From: Vibrio sp. Hep-1b-8
GTDB taxonomy: Bacteria; Pseudomonadota; Gammaproteobacteria; Enterobacterales; Vibrionaceae
Assembly: GCF_006124995.1 (NCBI RefSeq)
Contig: NZ_QEWN01000008.1
Span: forward strand, 1 to 64,000
DNA length: 64,000 nucleotides
Direction of reading: 5' to 3'
The first letter of the stretch is position 1. The number at the start of each line of letters is the position of its first letter. The translations under genes and the position numbers were made by a program. The notes beneath the pieces were generated by a model. The model had not been told where the DNA came from and ran no database searches. It saw only the letters and a program-made list of their open reading frames with translations. Positions 19,936 through 30,007 of the stretch are shown here, piece by piece.

Positions 19936-20241
19936 AACGCTTTCCTGACAGAAAAGGTGAACTTTTTCATTAATTTTCACTCAAATTTCTGCCAGCTAAG
20001 TGAATTTGCACGATTTGTCGTCAACTAGGCTACTTATTGTCATAAAAATAGCCTATAGTTTGTGGTTGATGATGAGAACATGCGCAAGATTTGTGCATGA
20101 TTTAAGTCAAAAATGTATTGAATTTCGGTTAAAATCGCTAAAATTGTGGTTTGACCAGCAAGGTCCCTCTTGCAACTTTCAGTAGTTCGAATAAACTACG
20201 GAATCATCGCATTAGGCGAAATCTGTAAAGGAAAAGAAAAA
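19936..20241 (+). promoter_or_regulatory. fabG-acpP intergenic region, probable acpP promoter
   Basis: 306 bases with no gene I can support. It is AT-rich, and acpP is normally expressed far more than its neighbours, so a strong promoter is expected here. A ribosome-binding site, AAAGGAAAAG, precedes the acpP ATG. I see no convincing hairpin terminator after fabG, so fabG transcripts may run on. Confidence 0.5.
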
Positions 20242-20475
20242 ATGAGCAACATCGAAGAACGCGTAAAGAAAATCATTGTTGAGCAGCTAGGTGTAGACGA
20301 AGCTGAAGTTAAAAACGAAGCTTCATTCGTTGACGATCTAGGTGCTGATTCTCTAGACACTGTTGAACTAGTAATGGCTCTAGAAGAAGAATTCGACACT
20401 GAGATTCCAGACGAAGAAGCTGAGAAAATCACTACTGTTCAAGCTGCAATCGACTACGTAAACAGCGCTCAGTAA
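20242..20475 (+). CDS. acpP: Acyl carrier protein
   Basis: The carrier of growing acyl chains. It has 77 residues and is very acidic. The phosphopantetheine attachment site is in [20 protein letters not shown], at the serine near residue 37. The start at 20242 is fixed by AAAGGAAAAG just upstream; upstream in-frame codons have no ribosome-binding site. Codon choice is strongly biased (GAA, GTA, CTA), as expected for a very abundant protein. A GC-rich terminator follows ten bases after the stop. Confidence 0.98.
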
Positions 20476-20484
20476 TATCTCTCC

Positions 20485-20516
20485 CAGGCGGCCTTCTGGC
20501 CGCCTGTGTTCTTTTT
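20485..20516 (+). terminator. Strong hairpin between acpP and fabF
   Basis: Perfect 9-base arms CAGGCGGCC and GGCCGCCTG with a TTCT loop are followed by TGTTCTTTTT. Since fabF follows 60 bases later with no other clear promoter, it probably works as a partial terminator that keeps acpP mRNA in excess of fabF. Confidence 0.88.
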
Positions 20517-20565
20517 AACACTTCTATCCTTCCATAGAATCATTTCAATTCCGGAGAATAAAATC

Positions 20566-21807
20566 GTGTCCAAGCGTCGTGTTGTTGTCACTGGCATGGG
20601 TATGTTGTCACCGGTAGGCAACACCGTAGAATCATCTTGGAAAGCCTTGCTAGCTGGTCAAAGTGGTATTGTAAATATTGAACACTTTGATACCGAAAAT
20701 TTCTCAACTCGCTTTGCGGGCCTAGTGAAAGACTTTGACTGTACTGAATACATGTCTAAGAAAGATGCGCGTAAAATGGATTTATTCATCCAGTACGGCA
20801 TTGCAGCTGGTATCCAAGCTTTAGATGACTCTGGTTTACAAATCAACGAAGAAAATGCACCTCGTGTAGGCGTAGCGATTGGTTCAGGCATCGGTGGTCT
20901 AGATCTCATCGAAGCAGGCCATACTGCTCTTGTTGAAAAAGGCCCACGTAAAGTTAGCCCATTCTTCGTTCCATCAACCATCGTAAATATGGTTGCAGGT
21001 AACTTATCTATTATGCGTGGTCTTCGCGGTCCTAACATCGCGATCTCGACGGCGTGTACTACAGGTCTTCATAACATCGGCCATGCGGCACGTATGATTG
21101 CATACGGTGATGCTGACGCTATGGTTGCAGGTGGTGCTGAAAAAGCGTCTACGCCACTCGGTATGGCAGGCTTTGGTGCTGCGAAAGCACTGTCAACTCG
21201 TAACGATGAGCCACAAAAAGCTTCTCGTCCTTGGGATAAAGACCGCGATGGTTTCGTTCTCGGTGACGGTGCTGGCATGATGGTTCTTGAAGAGTACGAA
21301 CACGCTAAAGCGCGTGGTGCGAAGATTTATGCTGAGCTTGTTGGCTTTGGTATGTCTGGTGACGCTTACCACATGACTTCACCTAGTGAAGACGGTTCAG
21401 GTGGTGCGCTAGCAATGGAAGCCGCGATGCGTGATGCTGGTATTACTGGTGTTCAGGTAGGCTACGTTAACGCTCACGGTACATCAACTCCAGCAGGTGA
21501 TGTGGCAGAAATCAAAGGCGTTAAGCGCGCTCTAGGTGAAGAGGGTGCTAAGCAAGTTAAAGTTTCTTCAACTAAATCAATGACTGGTCACCTACTGGGT
21601 GCTGCAGGCTCTGTAGAAGCTATTATCACTGTGATGTCTCTGGTTGACCAAATTGTTCCACCAACAATCAACCTAGACAATCCAGAGGAAGGCCTAGATA
21701 TTGATCTTGTTCCTCATACAGCTAAAGAAGTATCGATGGAGTATGCAATTTGTAACTCGTTCGGCTTTGGCGGTACTAACGGTTCGTTAGTCTTTAAAAA
21801 GATCTAA
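20566..21807 (+). CDS. fabF: 3-oxoacyl-ACP synthase II (FabF)
   Basis: The main elongating condensing enzyme, which in E. coli also controls temperature adjustment of lipids. I place the start at GTG 20566 ([16 protein letters not shown]), with CCGGAG 12 bases upstream. A longer frame would begin inside the acpP terminator. The catalytic cysteine is in [10 protein letters not shown] (near 163), and the histidines are in [11 protein letters not shown] and GHLLGAAG. Its 413 residues equal the usual length. Confidence 0.96.
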   Translation: MSKRRVVVTGMGMLSPVGNTVESSWKALLAGQSGIVNIEHFDTENFSTRFAGLVKDFDCTEYMSKKDARKMDLFIQYGIAAGIQALDDSGLQINEENAPRVGVAIGSGIGGLDLIEAGHTALVEKGPRKVSPFFVPSTIVNMVAGNLSIMRGLRGPNIAISTACTTGLHNIGHAARMIAYGDADAMVAGGAEKASTPLGMAGFGAAKALSTRNDEPQKASRPWDKDRDGFVLGDGAGMMVLEEYEHAKARGAKIYAELVGFGMSGDAYHMTSPSEDGSGGALAMEAAMRDAGITGVQVGYVNAHGTSTPAGDVAEIKGVKRALGEEGAKQVKVSSTKSMTGHLLGAAGSVEAIITVMSLVDQIVPPTINLDNPEEGLDIDLVPHTAKEVSMEYAICNSFGFGGTNGSLVFKKI

Positions 21808-21825
21808 TTAGACTTTTTCTGGTTT

Positions 21826-21862
21826 AAAACGGCTTAATGCTTTGGCATTAAGCCGTTTTGTT
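21826..21862 (+). terminator. Terminator after fabF
   Basis: 15-base arms AAAACGGCTTAATGC and GCATTAAGCCGTTTT with a TTTG loop, followed by TTGTTATTT, end the fatty-acid transcript. pabC starts about 60 bases later. Confidence 0.9.
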
Positions 21863-21919
21863 ATTTAATAAGCCAAGATTTTCACGCGCTTCGATGCGAG
21901 ACAAATATAAGGAAGTGAC

Positions 21920-22723
21920 ATGTTCTTGGTTAACGGCAGTCCCTCTGATTTTATCTCTTTAACCGATCGATCATTCCAATACGGCGATGGCTGTTTTACC
22001 ACTATGCTGACAAGAAATGGCACCATTCAATACTGGTCATATCATAGAGATCGCATGAACGCTTGCTTGGACTTGTTACAAATCCCTCATCCTGATTGGC
22101 AGCAGGTAGAGCAGTGGTTGGACAGAGTGGTGAGATCAGATAATAGGGCTGGTATCAAACTCCATATTAGTCGTGGCGAAGGGGGTAGGGGATATAGCCC
22201 TACTCAAGTGGACTCACCAAATGTTACTATTAGCGACTTTATTTATCCGCCTCATTATGAACAATGGCTAGAGCAAGGATTGTCGCTCGGTATATGCACC
22301 ACGCGGCTTGGACACAACCCACTATTGGCTGGGCATAAGCACAACAATCGTCTTGAACAGGTGCTACTGAAAGCCGAAATGGATGGCGCTCATTTACCTG
22401 ATGGTATTGCACTCGATATCGATGATCATGTCATAGAAACTACCATGGCAAACGTGTTTTGGCTTCGCGGTAACCAGTTATGTACTCCTGATCTCTCTAA
22501 GTCGGGGGTTTCGGGTGTGATGAGACGGGTCGTTTTGGAGTGGGCCAAGGCGAATGGCATCGCAATCGAAGTCAGCAACTTCGCTTTGACAGATGTGCTA
22601 GACGCCGACGAAGTATTTATCACCAACTCAATTCTTGGTGTTGCACCGGTAAACCAGATAGGTGAAAAGACGTTTGCAATAGGAACAATAACTAAACGAA
22701 TTCAGGAGATGGTTAACTCGTGA
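21920..22723 (+). CDS. pabC: Aminodeoxychorismate lyase (PabC)
   Basis: A fold-type IV PLP enzyme that releases p-aminobenzoate for folate synthesis. FQYGDGCFTTM (about 24-34) and the PLP-lysine in GHKHNNRLEQVL (near 140) identify the family, with the ending EVFITNSILGVAPV near the C-terminus. It has 267 residues. AAGGAAG precedes the ATG. The end overlaps mltG by four bases, starting the conserved pabC-mltG-tmk-holB-tatD operon. Confidence 0.93.
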   Translation: MFLVNGSPSDFISLTDRSFQYGDGCFTTMLTRNGTIQYWSYHRDRMNACLDLLQIPHPDWQQVEQWLDRVVRSDNRAGIKLHISRGEGGRGYSPTQVDSPNVTISDFIYPPHYEQWLEQGLSLGICTTRLGHNPLLAGHKHNNRLEQVLLKAEMDGAHLPDGIALDIDDHVIETTMANVFWLRGNQLCTPDLSKSGVSGVMRRVVLEWAKANGIAIEVSNFALTDVLDADEVFITNSILGVAPVNQIGEKTFAIGTITKRIQEMVNS

Positions 22724-23736
22724 TAAAAAAAATCACTCTTTTTCTGCTATTGGTAGTCGCACTTGCTGCGGCTGGCTACTTCTATGTTGCCAAGCAGGTT
22801 CAACACTATGTGGATCAACCTATAAAGATCGAACAAGCCGAAATTTTCACGATTGAATCAGGAACGAGTTTTAATCGTGTTTTGGCTAATCTAACCAAAG
22901 CTGATTTGATAGAAACGAGCGATATGGTTCAGTTCGTACGCCGTTTTCATCCCGAACTCACCCAGCTTAGGGCAGGAACCTACCTTCTTGAGCCTGGCCT
23001 TGATCTTAAGCAAGCCTTGATGCAATTTAAACAAGGTAAAGAGCATCAGTTTGCGATCACTTTTGTCGAAGGTTCTACATTCAAAGAGTGGCGAGAAATT
23101 TTAGAAGTATCGCCATACTTAGAACACGAGTTAATGGGACTTAGTGAGGCCGAAATCGCGGAGTTAGTGGGTTTACCACATCAAAAGCTTGAGGGTTTGC
23201 TACTCGCAGAAACATACCACTACACATTTGGTGCGTCCGATCTTGATATTATCAAGCGAGCTGCGGCTAAGCTTCAGGCAGTGCTTGATGATCACTGGGA
23301 AAAACGTCAGGCGAATTTACCCCTTAAAACATCGTACGAGGCCCTAATTCTTGCCTCTATTATAGAGAAAGAGACGGCTGTTGAATCGGAGCGTGAACGT
23401 GTTGCCGCAGTGTTTATAAATCGCCTCAATAAACGTATGCGACTACAAACGGATCCTACGGTTATCTATGGCATGGGAGACAAGTACGACGGCAATATTC
23501 GCAAAAAAGATCTGCGTACTCCGACACCTTATAACACCTATACCATTTTTGGATTGCCGCCAACACCGATCGCTATGCCTGGTGAGGCCTCCATCGCCGC
23601 AGCGTTGAATCCTGAAGATAGCAACTATCTTTATTTTGTCGCAAGCGGTAAGGGTGGTCACGTTTTCTCTAAAACATTGGCTGAACACAACCGCGCTGTT
23701 CAAGCGTATCTAAAACAATTAAGAAGTAACAAATGA
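22720..23736 (+). CDS. mltG: Endolytic murein transglycosylase MltG
   Basis: An inner-membrane enzyme that cuts nascent glycan strands and is thought to set chain length. A single N-terminal membrane helix (residues about 4-24) leads into a periplasmic YceG domain. The catalytic glutamate lies in [15 protein letters not shown] (near 218), and [13 protein letters not shown] and [11 protein letters not shown] are conserved. It has 338 residues and overlaps both pabC and tmk by four bases, so the three genes are translationally coupled. Confidence 0.94.
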   Translation: MIKKITLFLLLVVALAAAGYFYVAKQVQHYVDQPIKIEQAEIFTIESGTSFNRVLANLTKADLIETSDMVQFVRRFHPELTQLRAGTYLLEPGLDLKQALMQFKQGKEHQFAITFVEGSTFKEWREILEVSPYLEHELMGLSEAEIAELVGLPHQKLEGLLLAETYHYTFGASDLDIIKRAAAKLQAVLDDHWEKRQANLPLKTSYEALILASIIEKETAVESERERVAAVFINRLNKRMRLQTDPTVIYGMGDKYDGNIRKKDLRTPTPYNTYTIFGLPPTPIAMPGEASIAAALNPEDSNYLYFVASGKGGHVFSKTLAEHNRAVQAYLKQLRSNK

Positions 23737-24362
23737 AAAACGCAAAATTCATCGTTATCGAAGGCCTAGAAGGGGCTGGTAAAAGCACGGCGATTCAAGC
23801 TGTTCTAGAAACTCTCAAACAGGCGGGGATTGAGCGTATTCAGCAGACACGTGAGCCTGGTGGTACCGCATTGGCGGAAAAACTTCGTACCCTTGTGAAA
23901 CAAGAGCACCAAGGTGAAGAGTTGCAGGACATGACGGAACTGCTATTGATGTATGCAGCCAGAGTTCAATTGGTTGAGAATGTGATAAAACCAGCCCTTG
24001 CTGATGGTGTCTGGGTGGTTGGTGACCGTCATGATATGTCTTCTCAAGCTTATCAAGGTGGTGGCCGTCAGATTCCTCATGAAACCATGCAGGCCCTCAA
24101 AAAAACTACCTTGGGAGATTTCAAACCCGACTTAACGCTTTATCTTGACCTCGATCCTCGTGTAGGCTTAGAACGTGCTCGAGGGCGCGGTGAGCTTGAC
24201 CGCATTGAAAAAATGGACATGAGCTTTTTTGACAGAACACGCGAACGCTATTTGGAAATTGCTGATCAAGATGATTCTGTTGTGATTATCAATGCAGAGC
24301 AAGCTATTGCAAAGGTTGCTGCGGATATCTCTGCCGTGTTAAGTGATTGGGTGAACGCGTAG
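23733..24362 (+). CDS. tmk: Thymidylate kinase
   Basis: Phosphorylates dTMP to dTDP. It has the P-loop [10 protein letters not shown] (about 9-18), the TREPGGT motif, and [18 protein letters not shown] (about 92-109) holding the conserved DRH-type motif. The LID segment [12 protein letters not shown] carries the catalytic arginines of the E. coli type. Its 209 residues are normal. It overlaps mltG by four bases and is followed by holB after three bases. Confidence 0.95.
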   Translation: MKNAKFIVIEGLEGAGKSTAIQAVLETLKQAGIERIQQTREPGGTALAEKLRTLVKQEHQGEELQDMTELLLMYAARVQLVENVIKPALADGVWVVGDRHDMSSQAYQGGGRQIPHETMQALKKTTLGDFKPDLTLYLDLDPRVGLERARGRGELDRIEKMDMSFFDRTRERYLEIADQDDSVVIINAEQAIAKVAADISAVLSDWVNA

Positions 24363-24365
24363 CCT

Positions 24366-25328
24366 ATGAACCAACTTTATCCTTGGCTGGCTGACTTATG
24401 GCAGGAGTGGCAGGCAAATCTACAAACTGACCGTTTTTCTAATGCGTCTCTTGTCGTCGCGCAACAAGGGATGGGTATCGAGCAACTAATCGAGCAGTTT
24501 AGTCGGGCTGTTATGTGTCAAAACTATCCCGCTGAGGCTTGTGGGTTTTGCCACTCATGTCAGTTGATGGAGTCTAAAAGCCACCCTGACTATCACATCA
24601 TCCAGCCTGAAAAAGAGGGCAAGACGATCACTGTCGAGCAGATTCGCCAATGTAATCGACTCGCGCAGGAATCGTCACAGCTATCTGGGGCAAGGTTGTT
24701 TGTTATTTATCCTGTCGAAGCGATGAATGAGTCGGCGGCGAATGCCCTGCTTAAAACGTTAGAAGAGCCTTCTTCGAGCTGTTTGTTCTTACTGGTAACA
24801 CATCGTTCACACTCACTATTACCAACAATTACTAGCCGTTGTCAGCAGTGGCACTTGGCCGCTCCTGAATCTCAATCGGTTGCCAAATGGTTGAGCGAAC
24901 AGTCGATTGGTGAAGTGCCTGCTTATGCTGCCCATATTAATGGTAATGCGCCTCTCGCGACATTGACGTTTGTTCAACAGGGTAAAGTGAGTCACTATCT
25001 TGAGCTCGAATCGCAGTTTCTTGCCCTATGTCGACAGCAAGGGGATGTTGTCAAATTGGCTAAAGATCTTGCTCAAGAGCCTAGCGAATCACTGAATTGG
25101 ATATGGTATCTGCTTGCAGATGCACAAAAGGTTCACTACGGTTTGCACACCTCGTCTTTTACACCTGGGGCTGCTCAAGTAGCACAGCTAGTGGACTATC
25201 AGAAGTTGTATACACAGACTGAGGAATTAATCAAACTCATAGAGCAGCTTAGACTACACTCTGGGTTAAATGCTGAGTTGCTTATTCTTGATTGGCTGTT
25301 CAAATTTAATGGGGACATATGTTCGTAG
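24366..25328 (+). CDS. holB: DNA polymerase III delta' subunit (HolB)
   Basis: A clamp-loader subunit that stays in complex with tau/gamma and delta. The N-terminal RecA-like domain keeps the zinc-binding cysteines (CGFCHSC, about 59-65) and ANALLKTLEEPSSSCLFLL, but its P-loop is degenerate, as is normal for delta'. TSRCQQWHL follows near 156. It has 320 residues. It overlaps the next gene by ten bases, so expression is coupled. Confidence 0.92.
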   Translation: MNQLYPWLADLWQEWQANLQTDRFSNASLVVAQQGMGIEQLIEQFSRAVMCQNYPAEACGFCHSCQLMESKSHPDYHIIQPEKEGKTITVEQIRQCNRLAQESSQLSGARLFVIYPVEAMNESAANALLKTLEEPSSSCLFLLVTHRSHSLLPTITSRCQQWHLAAPESQSVAKWLSEQSIGEVPAYAAHINGNAPLATLTFVQQGKVSHYLELESQFLALCRQQGDVVKLAKDLAQEPSESLNWIWYLLADAQKVHYGLHTSSFTPGAAQVAQLVDYQKLYTQTEELIKLIEQLRLHSGLNAELLILDWLFKFNGDICS

Positions 25329-26086
25329 ATTCTCACTGTCACTTAGACAAATTAGATTATCAAGAGCTACACAATGGCATAGAGGATGTGGTTGCTAAGG
25401 CGAAAGCGGCCAATGTGACTGATCTACTGTCTGTTGGTGTTACGCTTGACTCTTTTCCTAATATGATTGAGTTGATTGAACCATACGATAATGTCTATGC
25501 ATCTTGTGGTGTTCATCCTCTCGATGTTGAAAGCGATTTCGCACTCGATCAACTTCATGAATATGCCTCTCACCCCAAAGTTGTGGCTATTGGTGAAACG
25601 GGTCTTGATTACCACTACCAGCCTGAGACCGCAGAACTTCAAAAGCTGCGCTTTGAGCAGCAAGTTGAGTTGGCGGTAAAGCTGAACAAGCCGCTCATTA
25701 TCCACACTCGCAATGCACGTCAGGATACATTGAATATTTTGGCGAATGGCCATGCGGAAAAATGTGGTGGGGTTATTCATTGTTTCACTGAGGATCTTCC
25801 TTTCGCTCAAGCCGCAATGGAAATGGGTTTTTATATATCAATTTCTGGGATCGTGACCTTTCGCCAAGCCACCGAGCTGAAAGAAGTTGTGAAAGCTTTA
25901 CCACTTGAAAGGCTGCTTATTGAGACCGACTCACCTTATTTAGCTCCCGTTCCTCATCGAGGTAAACAGAACCAACCAGCGTATGTAGTGGAGGTGGCTT
26001 CCTACATTGCACAGCTTAAAGGGTGTTCACTCGGTGAGGTTGGGCAAAAAACCAGCGAAAACTTCAGGAATCTTTTTTTGAGATAG
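25319..26086 (+). CDS. TatD-family metal-dependent hydrolase (YcfH)
   Basis: A TIM-barrel deoxyribonuclease-type hydrolase, related to TatD. The metal ligands are visible as DSHCHLD (residues 4-10), GETGLDYHY with a glutamate near 93, IIHTR, HCFTE and the late TDSPYLAP. It has 255 residues. It is the last gene of the pabC-mltG-tmk-holB group and is followed by a strong terminator. Its natural substrate is uncertain; relatives act on DNA 3' ends or D-aminoacyl-tRNA. Confidence 0.9.
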   Translation: MFVDSHCHLDKLDYQELHNGIEDVVAKAKAANVTDLLSVGVTLDSFPNMIELIEPYDNVYASCGVHPLDVESDFALDQLHEYASHPKVVAIGETGLDYHYQPETAELQKLRFEQQVELAVKLNKPLIIHTRNARQDTLNILANGHAEKCGGVIHCFTEDLPFAQAAMEMGFYISISGIVTFRQATELKEVVKALPLERLLIETDSPYLAPVPHRGKQNQPAYVVEVASYIAQLKGCSLGEVGQKTSENFRNLFLR

Positions 26087-26103
26087 AAAATGAGATTTGT
26101 ACG

Positions 26104-26130
26104 AAAAAGGAGCGCAAGCTCCTTTTTTTT
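26104..26130 (+). terminator. Terminator of the pabC-tatD operon
   Basis: Arms AAAAAGGAGC and GCTCCTTTTT enclose a GCAA tetraloop, followed by a run of eight Ts, 18 bases after the stop codon. Confidence 0.93.
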
Positions 26131-26530
26131 GTGTCCAAGATCACGTGCTACCGTTTTTTTAGCCTTGTTTACTAAATATGTTGAAGATGAGAACTAAAAA
26201 TGTACGGGTTGTAATTTTGTTACATGAAATAACAACCGTGTCTATTTTATTTACCCATCGAAATTAATAAGTGGTATGAATTTTATCAATAAAAACAAGA
26301 TGTTATTAGGATGAAATCCATTTCAAATCAGCTTTTGGTTTGTGATCTATATATTAGTTTGAAACTAAATTTCGTAACTCGCTAGAAAGTTTGATTACCA
26401 ACAATATATATTTAGAGGCAGAAAATATACTGTCATATGTGGTTACATTTTCTTTGGGTGCTAACATTTAAGGCTACGGGGGTGTGCCGTTAGAGCCCAA
26501 TAATTTTTATAATTTTTCAGGAGCATAAAC
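26131..26530 (+). promoter_or_regulatory. ptsG upstream region
   Basis: 400 AT-rich bases that should hold the ptsG promoter and control sites. TGTGATCTATATATTAG at about 26341 has only one good half of a cAMP-CRP site. In E. coli both CRP and Mlc control ptsG, and mlc is present in this window, but I cannot identify an Mlc box with confidence. The ribosome-binding site is CAGGAGC before ATG 26531. Confidence 0.45.
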
Positions 26531-27961
26531 ATGTTTAAGAACCTTTTTGCTAACCTGCAAAAAGTTGGTAAAGCTCTGATGCTACCAGTATCGGTGTTAC
26601 CAGTTGCAGGTATTTTATTAGGTGTAGGCGCTGCCGACCTAGGCTTTATTCCAGGTATCGTATCGAATTTGATGGAACAAGCGGGCGGTTCAGTATTTGG
26701 TCAAATGGCACTACTGTTCGCAGTAGGTGTGGCACTTGGCTTTACTAACAACGACGGTGTAGCTGGTCTTGCTGCAATCGTCGGTTACGGCATCATGACT
26801 GCAACACTAGGCGTAATGGCTGGTGTTATGGGTGTTGAGAACATCGATACTGGTGTTCTTGGTGGTATCCTAGTAGGTGGTGTTGCTGCATGGGCATTCA
26901 ACCGCTTCTTCAAGATCCAACTTCCAGAATACTTGGGTTTCTTCGCTGGTAAACGTGCTGTGCCAATCATCACTGGTTTTACAGCGATTGGTCTTGGTAT
27001 CGTTCTTTCAGTTGTTTGGCCTCCAATCGGTGGTGCTATCGCATCATTCTCTGACTGGGCTGCTCACCAAAACCCACAAGTTGCATTCGGTATCTACGGT
27101 ATCGTTGAGCGTTCACTAATCCCATTCGGTCTTCACCACGTATGGAACGTACCATTCTTCTTCGAAGCAGGTACTTGTTTTAACGCTGCTGGCGAAACTC
27201 AAAACGGCGTACTTACTTGTTACCTAGTGGCTGATGAGGCTTCTCGTGCTGCGGGCAATGGCTTCGGTCAGCTAGCGGGTGGTTACATGTTCAAGATGTT
27301 CGGTCTACCAGCTGCTGCTATCGCTATCGCTCACTCTGCTAAACCAGAGAACCGTGCGAAAGTAATGGGTATCATGGCTTCTGCTGCACTGACTTCATTC
27401 CTAACAGGTATCACTGAGCCAATCGAGTTCTCATTCCTATTCGTTGCTCCTGTGCTTTACGGAATTCACGCTCTACTAGCTGGTTCTGCGTACGTTGTTG
27501 CTAACACTCTAGGTTTTGTACACGGTACTTCATTCTCACACGGTCTAATCGACTTCCTAGTTCTTTCTGGTAACTCTCAGAAGATGGGTCTGATGGTTGC
27601 TGTAGGCCTAGTTTACGCTGCAATCTACTACGTGGTATTCCGCGCAGTAATCAAAGCTATGGACCTTAAGACTCCTGGTCGTGAAGATGAGTCAGAAGAG
27701 GCAACTGTTGCGACAGGTTCTGACCTTGCAGGTGAACTAGTTGCTGCATTCGGCGGTAAAGCTAACATCACTGGTCTTGACGCATGTATCACTCGCCTAC
27801 GTGTTGCCGTTGCAGACACAGCCGCTGTTGACCAAGACAAACTAAAACAGCTAGGCGCTGCTGGTGTTGTTGTTGTAGCAGGTGGTGTTCAGGCTATCTT
27901 CGGTACTAAGTCTGACAACCTGAAAACAGAAATGGATGAGTGGATTCGTAACCACGGTTAA
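26531..27961 (+). CDS. ptsG: Glucose-specific PTS transporter IICB (PtsG)
   Basis: Takes up glucose and phosphorylates it. The IIC membrane domain (residues about 1-380) includes the conserved [15 protein letters not shown] stretch. A linker leads to the cytoplasmic IIB domain (about 400-476), whose phosphorylated cysteine is in [16 protein letters not shown] (Crr) is not fused, so it must be supplied from elsewhere. Its 476 residues match E. coli PtsG. Codon choice is strongly biased, suggesting high expression. It is a single gene with its own terminator. Confidence 0.95.
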   Translation: MFKNLFANLQKVGKALMLPVSVLPVAGILLGVGAADLGFIPGIVSNLMEQAGGSVFGQMALLFAVGVALGFTNNDGVAGLAAIVGYGIMTATLGVMAGVMGVENIDTGVLGGILVGGVAAWAFNRFFKIQLPEYLGFFAGKRAVPIITGFTAIGLGIVLSVVWPPIGGAIASFSDWAAHQNPQVAFGIYGIVERSLIPFGLHHVWNVPFFFEAGTCFNAAGETQNGVLTCYLVADEASRAAGNGFGQLAGGYMFKMFGLPAAAIAIAHSAKPENRAKVMGIMASAALTSFLTGITEPIEFSFLFVAPVLYGIHALLAGSAYVVANTLGFVHGTSFSHGLIDFLVLSGNSQKMGLMVAVGLVYAAIYYVVFRAVIKAMDLKTPGREDESEEATVATGSDLAGELVAAFGGKANITGLDACITRLRVAVADTAAVDQDKLKQLGAAGVVVVAGGVQAIFGTKSDNLKTEMDEWIRNHG

Positions 27962-27980
27962 TCTATCCCCATACTGATTA

Positions 27981-28010
27981 AAAGGAGGCATTAGCCTCCT
28001 TTCTTATTTT
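27981..28010 (+). terminator. Terminator of ptsG
   Basis: Arms AAAGGAGGC and GCCTCCTTT with an ATTA loop, followed by CTTATTTT, lie 20 bases after the stop. Confidence 0.9.
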
Positions 28011-28038
28011 CATGCTCTGAAGATGTATCGGTGTACGA

Positions 28039-28626
28039 CTAAAAGCGCCAGCTAATCCCAAGATTTGCGGAGAATTGGTTCATCCAATCTGTTTGGAATT
28101 TAATCACGCAGGAGTCATTGCTACTGTTGTTGAATTGGCATATTCCAGTGGTTTCGTTATCCACGACCGTTCCTAGCCAACGAATATGAGTGTTAAGCGC
28201 AAGTGAGTCTGACACTCGGTATTCAATTCCCGTAAAGATACTCGCTGAAAACCCTACTTCGTCTTTAACCCAATCCGCATTGATATACGATGCTCCAAGC
28301 CCGATACCCAAGTAAGCTGAGATTTTGTCCTCGACCGGATAGTAGATGCTGCTTTGCAGATGCAAGTAGTGGATGGATGAGTTGAGGTTGATGTTTTCCA
28401 CTTCACTATTTTGCTGGCTGTAGAATAGCCCAATGCGACCGTTGTCAATATCACTTTCAATGGACAGGGCAAAGCTTGGTGAGCTGGTTAAGTCGAGTTT
28501 GTTCTGAGCTTGGTCTTCAACACTCCCTCCCGCGGTGTAGCCAATCCAAGGTGAAATGTGTATCTCAGCAAAGGCCACGGGACTGGTTACAAGTAACAGT
28601 ATTGGCATGGTATGTTTGAGTTTCAT
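28039..28626 (-). CDS. Small outer-membrane beta-barrel protein
   Basis: 195 residues with a clear signal peptide (MKLKHTMPILLLVTSPVAFA|E). Then come alternating hydrophobic strands typical of an eight-stranded OmpA/OmpX-like barrel (GIGLGASYINAD, SIFTGIEYRVSD, SANLGISWRF), ending in phenylalanine as outer-membrane proteins do. Two cysteines in a late loop (CQFNNSSNDSC) may form a disulfide. The exact family is not recognised. It is a single gene, divergent from the ynhF-patatin pair. Confidence 0.75.
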   Translation of the reverse strand: MKLKHTMPILLLVTSPVAFAEIHISPWIGYTAGGSVEDQAQNKLDLTSSPSFALSIESDIDNGRIGLFYSQQNSEVENINLNSSIHYLHLQSSIYYPVEDKISAYLGIGLGASYINADWVKDEVGFSASIFTGIEYRVSDSLALNTHIRWLGTVVDNETTGICQFNNSSNDSCVIKFQTDWMNQFSANLGISWRF

Positions 28627-28758
28627 TTATAGCCTCTTTCCCGATCAGTAATGCGTTAATTGTGACGCTAACATCATAATGCCACACAAAAAATACGTAT
28701 TAATTGAAGATGGCTCACATAGATGTTATTACTTTGTTACACAATAAAGGAGGTGTCT

Positions 28759-28851
28759 ATGCAACACGATCTGAAGTTTGCCCTAATCATTACAGTGACA
28801 GTATTTGCTGTTCTTCTCGGATTTGCTGTTACTGCTGTTATGACGGCGTAG
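28759..28851 (+). CDS. ynhF: YnhF-family tiny membrane protein
   Basis: A 30-residue open frame beginning MQHDLKFALIITVTVFAVLL, preceded by a nearly perfect ribosome-binding site, AAAGGAGGTGTCT. One hydrophobic helix spans about residues 7-28. The start resembles E. coli YnhF (MSTDLKFSLVTT... from memory), an inner-membrane protein of unknown role. The stop lies seven bases before the patatin gene, so both are likely on one transcript. It is easily missed by gene finders because of its size. Confidence 0.8.
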   Translation: MQHDLKFALIITVTVFAVLLGFAVTAVMTA

Positions 28852-28858
28852 CCATTCG

Positions 28859-30007
28859 ATGAAAAACTGCGGTGTTATCACCAACGCTGCTGTACAACTC
28901 GATACTGAAAGGCTCAAAAAGTACACTGGCGGTAACAATGCTTTGGTTGCTCAGGGAGGCGGCCAAAGGGGGATTTTTACCTCTGGTGTTCTTGATGCAT
29001 TTCTCCTTTCCAATTTTGATCCCTTCCACTCCTTTTATGGCACATCGGCTGGTGCATTGAACTTGTGCGCTTTCCTATGCCGCCAAAGAGGTATTGGCCG
29101 CTCGTTTATTCTCGACCTGACGACTGACTCTGAGTTTTTTCACCTGTTTCGTTATATTCGTCGTAAGCAGTATCTTGGTTTAGATTGGGCTTTGGATAAG
29201 ATTAGCGACTATCCGTACCGGCTAGATATAGATTTAGGCCGAAGGGTACTCGCAAATCGGCATGCCTACGCCGCTGTAACCGATACTGAGCGTTTGTTTG
29301 ACCACTACCTACCAATGTTGCAAGAAGATTGGAAAAAGGTGCTCATAGCCACGTGTGCGATTCCTCGTTTGTATCATCAACCAGTACAGTTTCCTCACGG
29401 CGAGTATGTCGATGGGGGTGTTTCTGCTTCGATACCCGTCCAGGAGGCGTGGCGCAGAGAGGCGCGTTGCATCGTTGTCATTCGGACTGAAGGTGATGAT
29501 CTATTAGATAAGCCTCCTGTTGAGACTCAGCAATTGGAAAATATGTGGTTACGTGATTCGTTTAATCTCATTCATGGTCATTTTCAGGAAAGGCTTGGAC
29601 GCTGGAAACACGATTGGCACCTGTTTTTCGCCGAGCAGGTTGAGCGTGCTAAGCGGGAAAAAATAGAGCATAAACATCTTGAATCACTAAATGGTGGACG
29701 TTGGCTATTTGGTGCGGATGATGTTTATCGACTTAGCCATTTGTTGGGGGACAAGTTTGATTCAGGCCTAGCGGATATGCTGATGGTGCACTATCAAACC
29801 TATTCGTTGACCCAAGAGTTTTTGCATTCGCCACCTGATGACTGTTTTGTTATCCAAATTAGGCCCGAACAAGCGCTGAAATCGAGTTCACTAATGAGTG
29901 AGCGAGAAGATCTGCTGCATGACTACCAGACGGGTTTAGACGCTGGATTTCGTTTTGTAGAAGCGTTTTCTCAGTGTACTGACAAACTTGCCGTCGTATG
30001 TAAATAA
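28859..30007 (+). CDS. Patatin-like phospholipase
   Basis: A lipid acyl hydrolase of the patatin/RssA-type fold with a Ser-Asp dyad. The oxyanion stretch QGGGQRGIFTSGVLDAF is at about residues 32-48, the nucleophile elbow GTSAG follows near 60, and the catalytic aspartate is in EYVDGGVSASIPV (near 183). The length is 382 residues. No signal peptide is seen, so it is probably cytoplasmic, acting on inner-membrane lipids. Substrate unknown. It is co-transcribed with the tiny YnhF protein and followed by a hairpin. Confidence 0.88.
   Translation: MKNCGVITNAAVQLDTERLKKYTGGNNALVAQGGGQRGIFTSGVLDAFLLSNFDPFHSFYGTSAGALNLCAFLCRQRGIGRSFILDLTTDSEFFHLFRYIRRKQYLGLDWALDKISDYPYRLDIDLGRRVLANRHAYAAVTDTERLFDHYLPMLQEDWKKVLIATCAIPRLYHQPVQFPHGEYVDGGVSASIPVQEAWRREARCIVVIRTEGDDLLDKPPVETQQLENMWLRDSFNLIHGHFQERLGRWKHDWHLFFAEQVERAKREKIEHKHLESLNGGRWLFGADDVYRLSHLLGDKFDSGLADMLMVHYQTYSLTQEFLHSPPDDCFVIQIRPEQALKSSSLMSEREDLLHDYQTGLDAGFRFVEAFSQCTDKLAVVCK

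Noticed and set aside
20506..20565. Longer N-terminus of FabF from an upstream GTG
   Set aside because: The start would lie in the acpP terminator stem, and the added residues have no similarity; the start at 20566 has a GGAG site and gives the family length.
26336..26360. cAMP-CRP site upstream of ptsG
   Set aside because: Only the TGTGA half matches well; the second half is not a TCACA.
26311..26385. 24-codon frame upstream of ptsG
   Set aside because: Poor ribosome-binding site and no hydrophobic or conserved pattern; a leader peptide is possible but unsupported.
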